Source: Cranoglanis bouderius
Taxonomy: Eukaryota > Chordata > Actinopteri > Siluriformes > Cranoglanididae
DNA length: 64,000 nt
Assembly (NCBI GenBank): GCA_023630585.1
Contig: CM042565.1
Location: 13,032,013 to 13,096,012, forward strand
Direction: 5' to 3'
The position numbers were made by a program, and so were the translations under genes. The notes under the pieces were generated by a model. It was not told the DNA's origin, searched no databases, and saw only the letters and a program-made list of their open reading frames with translations. Below, one piece after another: positions 33,880-43,700 of the stretch. Within the stretch, counting starts at the first letter, position 1. The number at the start of each line of letters is the position of its first letter.

Positions 33880-34435
33880 ATAACATTATTTTCTTTCCAT
33901 TATTGCATTTCAATAAGATTTCCTCAAGGATGCGTGTACCATGGAAATACATGTCCTCATGAAGACGTACTACCTAGCAACATTTGAGCCAATGACTAGC
34001 AAGCTGGGAAAATCCTCCAAATGGTGAAATTTTAACTTTGTGTACTGAAATTCCTTCCAAGAACCTTGATTTTTTTTTTTTAATTGGTCTATATTTCTAC
34101 CATGGTAGCTGTTGAATGGGGCTAGCTAGGATACAGGATAGACTGTTAGCAAAGGCAGATGTTATGGCTAATTTGCATAACAGAAATCTGTTCGTTAAAG
34201 GCAACAACAACTTTCCATGATGTTTTGACAAGAAATAAACTATTACACAAGTACACAGTAGTACTTCAAGAGCTGTACCTTAAGGTTATATTCTGAGACC
34301 TGTTATAGTATTATTTTCCATGATTTATTTACATGTCTTAAGTGCTGCCATCTTGAATTCATGAGGATTTACTTCCTGGAAATATTTGAGCCAATGACCT
34401 GAAAAGCCACATGAATGACCAAATGGTGTGCTGAC
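33880..34435. repeat. Local degenerate duplication
   Basis: A segment at about 33935-34030 (ATTTGAGCCAATGACTAGCA ... CCAAATGGTG) is repeated in diverged form at about 34350-34430 (ATTTGAGCCAATGACCTGAA ... CCAAATGGTG). A short direct repeat of AAATGGCAACATCACTTC lies just upstream (33802 and 33836). The nature of the unit is unknown. Confidence 0.5.
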
Positions 34436-34915
34436 AAATTGCTCGTGCATTTACCATGACCTAAAAGCCCAGAGACTAGGAAGAAATTATTTTTCCTGAT
34501 GGTTACATGCCTCTCTAAACGAATGAAGGAAACAAATAAGGGCTGTTTTTTTTTTTTTAATCGTCAGACAAATCAGCTATGTTTGAATGGAAGTTAATGG
34601 AAAAACATGCTGCTTGCCAGTGTGGTGGATTTATAGTGTTTGACCAGCCAAACCCTGCTCCTGTTCCTGCTCCTGTTCATAGACTTTCCCACACTGACAC
34701 ACATATGGTATTTCCCTGGTTGTTTATCACTGATATGCTGAAATGTATATGGCTGGTGAATATTTAAAATAGGGAAGCTGCCTATTGGGAAAATGTAACA
34801 CATTATGGGTTGAATGAAAGCATGATACAAAGGGCACCATTACATCATAATGATTTCTAATGTACTTCCCACCTTAACTCCAAAACCTTTATAGCTACAG
34901 CAACATCATGCTATA
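34436..34915. other. Non-coding sequence
   Basis: No gene or repeat recognised apart from a T-run at 34548-34558. Confidence 0.4.
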
Positions 34916-35561
34916 CACCCATCAGCCATAACATTAAAACCACTGACAGGTGAAGTGAATAGCATTGATTATCTCTTTACAAATGCACCTATCAAGGCGG
35001 TGGGATATATTAGGCAGCAAGTGAACAGCCAGTTCTTGAAAGGAAAAATGGGCAAGTGTAAGGATCTGAGCGACTTTGACAAGAGCCAAATTGTGATGGC
35101 TAGACGACTGGGTCAGTGCACCTCCAAAATGGCAGGTCTTGTTGGGTGCCACCTCACCAACATTGCTGCAGACCAAGTACACCCCTTCATGGCAATGGTA
35201 TTCCCTAGTAGCAGTGGCCTCTTTCAGCAGGATAATGCACCCTACCATGATAGAAGACATGTTGGAATCCTTGTAGAAATGCCATGACAAAGAGTTCAAG
35301 GTGCTGACTTGGCCTTCAAGTTCCCCAGATCTCAATCCGGTCGAGCATCCGTGGGACGTGCTGGACAAACAAGTCCGGTCCATGGAGGCCCCACCTCCCA
35401 ACTTACAGGACTTAAAGGATCTGCTGCTAATGTCAGATACCACAGCACACCTTCAGAGTTCTTGTGGAGTCCATGCCTTGACGGGTCAGAGCTGTTTTGG
35501 TGGCACAAAGGGGACCTACACAATATTAGGCAGGTGGTTTTAATCTTATGGATGATCAGTG
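34916..35561 (+). mobile_element. Internally deleted Tc1-like element, subfamily B copy 1
   Basis: Ends CACCCATCAGCCATAACATT and the complement of TAATCTTATGGATGATCAGTG, with TA on both sides. Translated scraps show Tc1 motifs: GKCKDLSDFDKSQIVMARRLG near the start and SSSPDLNPVEHPWDVLDKQV near the end, the latter including the third catalytic acidic residue. The middle of the transposase is deleted, so the element is non-autonomous. Confidence 0.9.
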
Positions 35562-35583
35562 TATATTCTTTATATAGTATATA

Positions 35584-36111
35584 CAGTCACTGAACACTTT
35601 ATTAGGCACACCTGTACACATGCCAGGTGACATTTGTCCAATCTTCAGCTGTCCAGTTTGTGTGAACTTGTGTCCATGGTAGCCTCAGTTTCCTGTTCTT
35701 GGCTGACAGGAGTGAATCTTTCTATGATCTTTCTGCTATTATAGCCTATCCACCTCAAGGTTCGACATTTTGTGTGTTCTGAGATGCTTTTCTGTTTACC
35801 ATGATTGTAAAGAATGTTTATTTGAATTACCTTAACCCAGTTTGGCCTCTGGCCTCTCTCATCAAAAAGCCATTTCTACTCATAGGATTGCTGGATGTTT
35901 TTTGTTTTCTGCACCATTTTATGTAAACTCTAGAGCCTGTTGTGTGTCTCTAGGGTTTCTGATGTTTGATGTGAACATTAACTGAAGCTCTTGACCTGTA
36001 TCTGCATAAATACTGTATATGCACCGCATTGCCGCTGCCACACGATTAGCTGATTGGATAATTGCATGAATGAGCAGGGATACAGATGTTCCTAATAAAG
36101 TGGTCAGTGAG
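35584..36111 (-). mobile_element. Internally deleted Tc1-like element, different family
   Basis: Left end CAGTCACTGAACACTTTATT and right end AATAAAGTGGTCAGTGA are inverted copies of a common teleost Tc1 terminus. The interior on the - strand matches pieces of its transposase region (for example CTGTCAGCCAAGAACAGGAA). It lies only 22 bases from the previous element. Confidence 0.85.
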
Positions 36112-36704
36112 AGCACTTAAGTACTTATCATCATATAAAACTCACCGCCTGTAAATTATTATCCTTGAGCCTGAGATGAGATAGATACCTTGGATTCATG
36201 CGAAATTTGAGATAGTCAGGAGTCACGGCTTCAAAGTTTTGGCACCCATCCCCTACTGTGATGGAGAAGTACATGCTGTACCTCTGAGTATAAATAGACA
36301 GCTCAGAATATGGCATGAAATTAAAATCCAATTGCTTCTTGCAATAAATCTGAGATTGTGCACTTGAGGAAGGACTGAGCTCAAGCTTTAACATGGGCCA
36401 AGAGACATGTCTACGCTGAACTGCTAAATGCATCGCTGATATTTTTGGAGCTAGTAGTAGGTTTGTGAAGAGTGTGTGTGTGTGTGTGTGTGTGTGTAGC
36501 ATTGGGGAACATGGCCACTGTGGGTAACTGCTCATGTGGTCTGAGGGGAAATAACTGCATGATCTAATAAGAAAAACAGCTGCTAAACGTCTGTGACCTG
36601 TAGGATTCATTTTTACTATATTAGCAAGTGTGTGATTATCTAATTCACAACACTGCACTCACATTGGCATTACGGTGAATTCAGGCATGAATCAGTGATT
36701 GTTA
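36112..36704. other. Non-coding sequence with a short GT run
   Basis: No gene supported. A GT microsatellite is at 36472-36497. This is the left flank of the LTR element. Confidence 0.45.
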
Positions 36705-37400
36705 TGTAAACGGACTGAGGCAGGATGCATGCGCAGGGGAAAAGTCAGTTTATTAGGAACAATAGGATTCAAAAGTAAACGAACACAAAAAAGGGAAACA
36801 AACCGTAATCCACAAACAAGGTAAGGCAATAATCCAAAAGAGATAATCCACAAGGCAGTAATTCCAAAAGAGATAATCCACAAGGCAGTAATTCCAAAAG
36901 GCATAGAACATGAAAAACAAAACAAAACAAAACCGAAGCAAACGCACGAAACTAGACTATGGTCTAAGAACTATGAACTACAAGCTATGAGCTAAGGGCA
37001 AGAGAAAGCGAGAAGGTAGCAGGCATACAGCACATGCTAGGACAAACTCTAATACTCCGCGCTGAGGCGGAAACCGGAAGAGGTTTAAATAGCCAGAATT
37101 AAACAGACATAAACGAGACACACCTGAAACTTATAAATTACACATTGAATGGTGAACTAATGAACATACGAGGGCAGGGACATGACATGGACAGGGAACC
37201 AATAGACATTCAGAGGCGGAGACATGATGTAAACAAAAACACAAGCACATGGCAAAGTAAACAAAACGTGAGTTCATGAATGACAGAAGTGGAATACGGA
37301 AGTAGGCTGCTGGCTGTCTTCAACGGCGGCGCGGAGAATGGAATGCGGAGGTCAGTCGTTCGCTTTGCGACTGACGCCGCTTGCGAGAGGTTCTCCGACA
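36705..37400 (-). repeat. Downstream (3') LTR of the retrotransposon
   Basis: It starts TGTCGGAGAACC after the G-rich polypurine tract and ends TTTACA. It contains two copies of a 30-bp unit (AAAAGAGATAATCCACAAGG + CAGTAATTCC on the + strand) at about 36837-36898. AATAAA lies near the end on the - strand. Confidence 0.75.
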
Positions 37401-39913
37401 GAGCCCCCCCCTGAAAGGCGCTTCTCCCGAAGTGCCGAGACTTCCGACTGCTCTGGCGGACCTGGGCCCCTGGGCAGGATCATAATGTCTGTCCCCCAGG
37501 ACCCGAGGCTGGCGATGTCCAGTGTCCCGAGGCCAGAGCGGAGCGTGTCGGGTTGTCCCTTTGGCCTTGGTCGAGAACTTGGTCGAGAACTTGGCTTGGA
37601 GCTTGGCTTGGAACTTAAAGCTGTGCTTGACCTGGTGCTTGACCTGGTGCTTGGCGTGGTGCTTGACCTGGTGTTTGACCTGGTGCTTGACCTGGTGCTT
37701 TGTTTGAGGCTTGGACTGGAATCAGACCTGGCACCTGGATTGGAGTTTGGCTTGGTGCTTGACCTGGTGCTTGGTTTGAGGCTTGGACTGGAGCCAGGAC
37801 TGGAATCAGACTTGGCACCTGGATTGGAGTTTGGCTTGGTGCTTGGTCTGGTGCTTGGTTTGAGGCTTGGACTGGAACCAGGACTGGAATCAGACTTGGC
37901 ACCTGGATTGGAGTTTGGCTTGGTGCTTGACCTGGTGCTTGGTTTGAGGCTTGGACTGGAACCAGGACTGGAATCAGACTTGGCACCTGGAATGGAGTTT
38001 GGCTTGCTGCTTGACCTGGTGCTTGGTTTGAGGCTTGGACTGGAACCAGGACTGGAATCAGACTTGGCACCTGGATTGGAGACAGACTTGGAGACAGACT
38101 TGGAGACAGGACAGGGAACTGAACTGGGTACAAGATTGGAAACTAGGCTAGAAACTGAACCGGAAGCAAAATCAAAAACCTGACTGGGAACAGAACTGGA
38201 AACAGAACTGGAAACAAAGCTAGAAACAGAACTGGAAAGTGGACCTGAAGCAAAACTAGAAACTTGACTGAAAGCTAAACTAAAAACCGAACTAGAAATG
38301 AAATTGGAAACAGAGCCGGAAACAGAGCCGGGAACAGAGCCGGAAACTAGACTGTGACCTGGACTGGAAACTGGACTTGGAACTGAACTGGAAGCTAAGC
38401 TGGGAACAGGATTGGGAACAGGATTGGGAACAGGATTGGGAACAGGATTGGGAACAGGATTGGGACTTGGACTGGAAACAGGATTATGGAACAGAACTGG
38501 GGACAGAACTGGGAATAAAGCTAGAAACAGAACTGTGATATAGATGGGAAACTGGATCGGAAACTGTAAGGGAACCTGGATTGGGAACTGGACTTGAAAC
38601 AAAACTAGAAACTGGACTAGATTCTGGGCTGAGAAAGGACTCTGGGTTTGAACTGAGGTATGGACTGGAACATGACTCTGGCTTAGGGTATGGATCTGGA
38701 CTGAGACATGGACAAGGATATGGGTCAGGACAGAAACCTGGATCCGGACTTGGACATAGACTTGGACTAGAACATGAACTAGGGCTAAGACATGGGCTAG
38801 GACTTGGACATGAACTAGGACTTGAAAAGGAGGTCATCCCTTGGACCTCTGACATGGACTTGGCTTCGGAGGAGGTCATCCCGTGGACCTCTGACATGGA
38901 CTTGGCTTCGGAGGAGGTCATCCCGTGGACCTCTGACATGGACTTGGCTTCGGAGGAGGTCATCCCGTGGACCTCTGACATGGACTTGGCTTCGGAGGAG
39001 GTCATCCTGTGGACCTCTGACATGGACTTGGCTTTGGAGGGGGTCATCCCGTGGACCTCTGACATGGACTTGACTTGGGAAGAGGTCATCCCGTTTACCT
39101 CTGACATGGACTTGGCTTCGGAGGAGGTCATCCCGTGGACCTCTGACATGAGCAGGACAGGAGTGAAGGTCTCCTCGTGGACCTCAGACATGAGCAGGAC
39201 AGGAGTGGAGGTCTCCTCATAAACCTGCAGAGGGAACGTGGCTTGGGCAGAGGTCTCCTTGCGGATCTCCGGTGGGAACAAGGCTGGAGCGGAGAACCCC
39301 ACTTGGGTCTCCAACAGGAACTGGGCTGGAGCGGAGGTCTCCTCGTGGACCCCTGACGGGAACAGGACAGGAACGGAGGTCCCCTCGTGGACCTCCAGAG
39401 GGTGCTCTGCTGGGGAGACCTCCTGCTGGGTCTCCGGCTGGTGCACGGGGCTGGAGATTGCCACGTTAACCTCCGGGGGCAGCTCCGCTGAGGAGACCTG
39501 CTCCCTCTCATAGTACACCAGGAACGACTGGCTGGGCCGATCGGACAGGCGGCTCCCCCCCAAGAAACTTTTGAGGTCGGGCTTGAACTCGGCACTCCCG
39601 AATACCTGGACCAGTAGAGCCACAAAGCCGGAAACTGTATATATCCTAGTGGACCCACTGGCAAGGTGAAGCTCTGCCCACTGGCGAGCAGAACCGACCA
39701 GGCGGGACAGGAGGAATCCCAACCACTGTTCTTCGTTGGGCTTGGGGTCCTCCAAACTGAGAAAATACAGTTGGGCCTGCAACAAGGCCATGTGGAGAAG
39801 CCATCATAGGCATCCGGGGTATAAATAAAGGTCCATTGTTCGAAGGTAACTGAATCAAGGGGAGGAACAAAAAATTTGACGTGGCAGGCCCAAGATTTCC
39901 CCGCTGCATCCAT
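37352..39913 (-). CDS. gag-like ORF with Ser/Pro-rich repetitive tail (frame interrupted)
   Basis: A start codon at 39913 (MDAAGKSWACHVKFFVPP) opens the region, but the capsid-like part is in the frame from 39791: LQAQLYFLSLEDPKPNEEQW, then GFLLSRLVGSARQWAELHL and FVALLVQVFGS, resembling the N-terminal capsid region of Ty3/gypsy-type gag. It continues through a Glu/Val/Thr-rich segment, the 42-bp array (SEVHGMTSSEAKSM units) and a Ser/Pro/Cys-rich segment to 38484. A second open frame (38602-37352) continues with PNPV, Ser/Val and 28-residue Ser/Pro/Lys repeats and ends VGEPLASGVSRKAND within the LTR start. At least two frame changes are needed, so this is a decayed or shift-dependent gag. 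No zinc knuckle or pol motif is seen. A structural role in particle formation is the family expectation only. Confidence 0.6.
37710..38080. repeat. 84-bp minisatellite inside the LTR element
   Basis: Unit starts recur at 37782, 37866, 37950 and 38034, exactly 84 bases apart, with a shorter unit before. Because 84 is a multiple of three, the frame stays open on both strands: a 28-residue repeat with KPNSNPGAKSDSSPG on the coding strand, and Leu/Gly/Asp-rich repeats on the other. Shorter 12-bp periodicity (CTTGACCTGGTG) adjoins it at 37617-37700. Confidence 0.9.
38399..38464. repeat. 12-bp minisatellite inside the LTR element
   Basis: About five head-to-tail copies of ATTGGGAACAGG, coding the tetrapeptide PNPV on the - strand. 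Confidence 0.9.
38829..39164. repeat. 42-bp minisatellite inside the LTR element
   Basis: Eight units of 42 bases (GAGGTCATCCCGTGGACCTC then TGACATGGACTTGGCTTCGG and AG), nearly identical in the centre. On the - strand each codes 14 residues, SEVHGMTSSEAKSM. All frames of the + strand are also open here. Confidence 0.93.
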
Positions 39914-39931
39914 GTGAGGCAGAGTATTCTA

Positions 39932-40524
39932 TGTAAATGGATGGAGGCAGGATGCATGCGCAAGGGGAAAGTCAGTTTATTAGGAACAATAGGATTCAAA
40001 AGTAAAGGAACACAAAAAGGGAAACAAACCGTAATCCACAAACAAGGTAAGGCAATAATCCAAAAGAGATAATCCACAAGGCAGTAATTCCAAAAGAGAT
40101 AATCCACAAGGCAGTAATTCCAAAAGAGATAATGCACAAGGCAGTAATTCCAAAAGGCATAGAACATGAAAACAAAACAAAACAAAACCGAAGCAAACGC
40201 ACAAAACTAGATTATAGTCTAAGAACTATGAACTACGAGCTATGAGATATGACCTATGCGCTATGAGCTAAGGGCGAGAGAAAGCGAGAAGGTAGCAGGC
40301 ATACAGCACATGCTAGGACAAACTCTAATACTCCGCGCTGAGGCGGAAACCGGAAGAGGTTTAAATAGCCAGAATTAAACAGACATAAACGAGACACACC
40401 TGAAACTTATAATTACACATTGAATGGTGAACTAATGAAAATACGAGGGCAGGGACATGACATGGACAGGGAACCAATAGACATTCAGAGGCGGACACAT
40501 GATGTAAACGAAAACACAAGCACA
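39932..40524 (-). repeat. Upstream (5') LTR of the retrotransposon, outer end missing
   Basis: Nearly identical to 36705-37249 but with three instead of two copies of the 30-bp unit and an extra 18-base ATGAGATATGACCTATGC-type segment near 40237-40258; these account for the 48-base length difference. It breaks off at 40524 where family A sequence begins, without the 151 bases present in the other LTR. Confidence 0.85.
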
Positions 40525-40800
40525 TTCTTCCGAACAGAGGAGTTTATGCTTTCCGGTCTTTCTGCAACATGACAAGCTACATTTGTTGTTGTATTAACTT
40601 AAAAAGACAGACAGAATGAGAGACTAGTGAGGGAATATTTACAGCTGCTATACCGTGAGTGAGAACAGGATGCTTCACAACATTGAATATAACTATAAAT
40701 GGATTTTTAAAAAGTACAAGTTCATTCATTAATTGATAAAACATTGCCCATTATTGATTATTTTCCTATAACTTCACACCCCCAGGTGAAATTCCTTATT
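40525..40800 (-). repeat. Family A, copy 6 (fragment next to the LTR element)
   Basis: It starts abruptly inside the family with CAGAGGAGTTTATGCTTTCC, then CAACATGACAAGCTACATTT, TTTACAGCTGCTATACCGTG and ATTGATTATTTTCCTATAAC. The missing other half is not on the left side of the LTR element, so sequence has been lost at this junction. Confidence 0.65.
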
Positions 40801-41599
40801 AACCCCTTATTGTTCAGTTGTTCATCTTTAAGTATATTATTTAGTAACTGCAATTAAACCAATAGAGGTCAATTAAACAATTAAACGATGAGGTAGTTAC
40901 AAAGATCTCTTCTGAATACCGTCAACAACATGAACTGTTTTGAAATAAAACAAGATGGAGCATGTATCCCATAATGCTTGCAAGGATCTTCGCAAGTCTG
41001 CTTGTTCTTAGTGTTTATTTTCTCTAACAGCACTTTAAGAGACTTCTCTGAAGAACCATGCCTTATTGTGATGACTCAACCTGCCACACTGCCAGTAGAT
41101 CACAAGAACATGGAATGGACAAAATGTTCACAAGCAACGTTGTTTTCATAATGAAAGGCCCTCCCACACACAAACACACACACACACATACACACACCAC
41201 ACCACAGTAACATACTGAAGCCCTTTTTTTGAAAGATGCCACAGAAGAGTCCTCCATGTTCTGCTGCTGATGGATCACTTGCTGATTAAAGAGCGCGCGA
41301 ATATACGGCTGTTCCTGTAATGATTCATGTTAAAAAGCTGGGGGGGTGGGGGGGGGAATCAGTAGTTATCCTGCAGCCCTGCAGCACATAATCTAATCTT
41401 AATGTGCAGTGCATGATCACAGGGAGCCACATGTATCTGCTTTTTCTTTCTAATGCCTTTTCTGTTCATTCTAAGATATAGTTAGAATATAGTTTGAGAC
41501 CGATGTGAGGAGTTTGTACGGGCAACATTTAAAGACTTCTTTTTAAATAGGACTGGTTTGAAATGTCCAGTGAAATTCCTCCTGCTATCTACACCGATA
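40801..41599. other. Non-coding sequence
   Basis: No gene is supported. A short AC run is at 41169-41200 and a G-run at 41340-41357. Confidence 0.45.
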
Positions 41600-42035
41600 A
41601 TCCTGTTAAAAAAGTTTACACCCCCCTGGGGTGTTGCCTTCTTGAGCATCAGTGAATGTTTGCACCTTTTTTAATAGTTGTGTACGAGCCCCTCAGTTGT
41701 CCTACATGTGAAAAGATGGATCTCAAAATCATATAGCTGCTGTTGGAAAGGGGTCAAATATGCAGAAGATGCTGGAAAAGAAAAGAATGTGCAGGACCTG
41801 GAAGATTTTTCTGAAGAACAGTGGGCAGTTTAACTGCTCAGGACAAACAAGGGACTCGTGAACAACTAAAAACAATGGTTGATCATCCAGGTAACACCAC
41901 ACAGTATTAAGAAAAGAGCGTATGTAAACTTTTGAACTGGTTCTTTTGTGTAAATTCAGTTATTACTGTCTTGTGGACTATATGTAAACATTCTGCAAGG
42001 CGTATATAAACTTATGACCTCAGCTCTACATATAA
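41600..42035 (+). mobile_element. Internally deleted Tc1-type element (GTATGTAAACTTTTGA family)
   Basis: The interior matches a common teleost Tc1 derivative: GAGCATCAGTGAATGTTTG, TGGATCTCAAAATCATATAG, GAAGAACAGTGGGCAGTTTA, and GTATGTAAACTTTTGAACTG. The ends are imperfect (AAAGTTTACACCCCCC on the left, GTATATAAACTTATGACCTC on the right). No transposase remains. Confidence 0.7.
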
Positions 42036-43394
42036 GGCATTGGGTATGTCTTGATCAGCTCCCTAGCTCCCTAGGTCGTGAATCAGTATATCGTGTACAC
42101 AAGTTGGGGCACTGGTAAGAACCCTGGCTCACTACACATTGGGACATTGATGACTCAAATTCTGGCAACATGACTACGTACTCGTGTTGTAAAACATCAC
42201 CAGAAATTAAAAACTTTTAAATATTTTAATATACAAATTTTATATGTCATATAAATTTGTTTAGTTAATCATACGTGTTTCTGTCATGCTACTTCAAGCA
42301 GGATCGTAGACTAGCTAGTGGATTTAAAAAAAAAAAAAATCATTAAACGCTTAAAAGTTGTTATACTCAAACAAACCGTATATAGAATGCCAAATAAAGA
42401 AACAAAGGAAAAAATCGCTAATGTTAGTAATCATTTGAGAGCTACAACAATGATAACAAGCTGCTTACATTTGTAGCCGAAGTTGGCTGAGAGTTTGTCT
42501 GCCATTTTTTTTTTTTTTTTTTTTCCAAGCTGAGAGGCTTCAGAAAACATGACGTCTTTTCCAGTAAGGGAACATAGTGAGCATTGATGCATTATGGGAT
42601 TTTTTTAGGGAGCGACCGTTCCAGTGCACTGGAAGGATTTTGCGATTGAGACAGCCCTTAAAATGGCCGACTCCCTGATCAGGGCCCTGAATACTGAACT
42701 AGGGAGCTGATTGAGACACACCGATTGTAACTGTCTTCACCAAGTCCACTGAAAAGAATGCCCAGAAGACACAAGAGAGACCGTTATGCTTTCACAGATG
42801 CAAATTCAACTTAACTGGTATTAATAGGAATGAAGGTTAAGGTTGGGGTCAGGTTTAAGGGCGGGGTTAGCATTCATACTTTTTCTTAAGACGTCATTCG
42901 TAGGAAATATAATAAAATCCTGCCTTCCTTCCTTCAAATGTGTGCATTTCTTTTTTAGAAAATCCTGTCTGACTTATTCAGATTCAAGATTTCAAAACAT
43001 TATATAACTTTTACATGCCTAATGCACTGCCTTGCCCATTTTTTTCAACCACAGCAATTAATGTTCAATTACTTTGTTATAATTATGGCATAAGCATCGT
43101 TGAAATTAATCGAACAAAACGACAGAACTGACATATTATTCATCTGGTTGCATAGTTTTGTGATGAGCTCACCTGCACTTAGTGCCACAAAAGGGGTGTG
43201 ACAAAATCCACCTGCGCCTGTGCTGTTTTTAAATTTGCTCTTATGGTAAACACGCTCTTGTCAGGTTGTTAGCAAGAAACCACAAACCACTCTGTCTCAA
43301 AAAAATTTCTCATGTTGGAAAAATTTACGTAGGACAAATGCAGCTTGTTGTGTTACGGAGAAACCTGAAAGGTCCTGTGTCGGAAAACTCTAAA
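42036..43394. other. Non-coding sequence
   Basis: No gene or complete transposon recognised. A-run at 42328-42340, T-run at 42507-42526. Confidence 0.4.
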
Positions 43395-43700
43395 GCATAC
43401 TCAAACATTCAGATATCGCGAAGTCTTGCCAACTACTACTACTACATCTAAATTCCAAGATCCATGATTGCCAAACTTAAAATTACAGCTTTATCTCGGA
43501 TTGTTACAAAGCTCTGACAGAGTAGGCTCCTTCCATCAGTGTTAAATAAACATCTCCTTACAGAAATAAGTCAATAATTACAATTTTTTTTTTTTTTTTT
43601 TTTTACAAATCTGTGAGATGTTACTATAAAAATGATAACATATTAGTAGAAGTGCATCAGTACTGTATAAAACTGTGATTTATAGCTATAACTACTATCA
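43395..43700 (+). repeat. Family A, copy 7
   Basis: Blocks CAAACATTCAGATATCGCGA, TTACAGCTTTATCTCGGA, TTAAATAAACATCTCCTTAC, GATGTTACTATAAAAATGAT and AAACTGTGATTTATAGCT in family order; a T-run replaces part of the middle. Confidence 0.65.

Larger units (their letters stand above)
36705..40524 (-). mobile_element. Non-autonomous LTR retrotransposon with gag-like ORF and minisatellite interior, no pol
   Basis: Two direct repeats (36705-37249 and 39932-40524) are nearly identical over about 545 bases. On the - strand the repeat contains a TATTTAAA promoter-like word and an AATAAA near its end, so the element reads right to left. A purine tract with eight Gs (RC of 37404-37411) lies just before a TGTC start at 37400, so the complete LTR is probably 36705-37400 (696 bp, TG...CA ends), and the upstream LTR at the right lacks its outer 151 bases. 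The interior carries a gag-like stretch and three tandem arrays, but no protease, reverse transcriptase, RNase H or integrase signature. Mobility would need enzymes from a relative, probably Ty3/gypsy-type. No matching target-site duplication is seen, in line with the truncated right end. Confidence 0.85.

Noticed and set aside
33642..33962. 106-codon + strand frame following a CCTGTTTTGCAG tract
   Set aside because: The acceptor-like tract was tempting, but the peptide is compositionally random, overlaps a local duplication and resembles no family I know.
37338..38183. 281-codon + strand frame rich in Leu, Gly and Asp
   Set aside because: It is antisense to the gag-like frame and depends on the 84-bp repeat unit being free of stops; it has no support outside the array.
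38581..39222. 213-codon + strand frame with DMDLASEEVIPWTS repeats
   Set aside because: Antisense to the gag-like frame over the 42-bp array; the LTR signals place transcription on the - strand.
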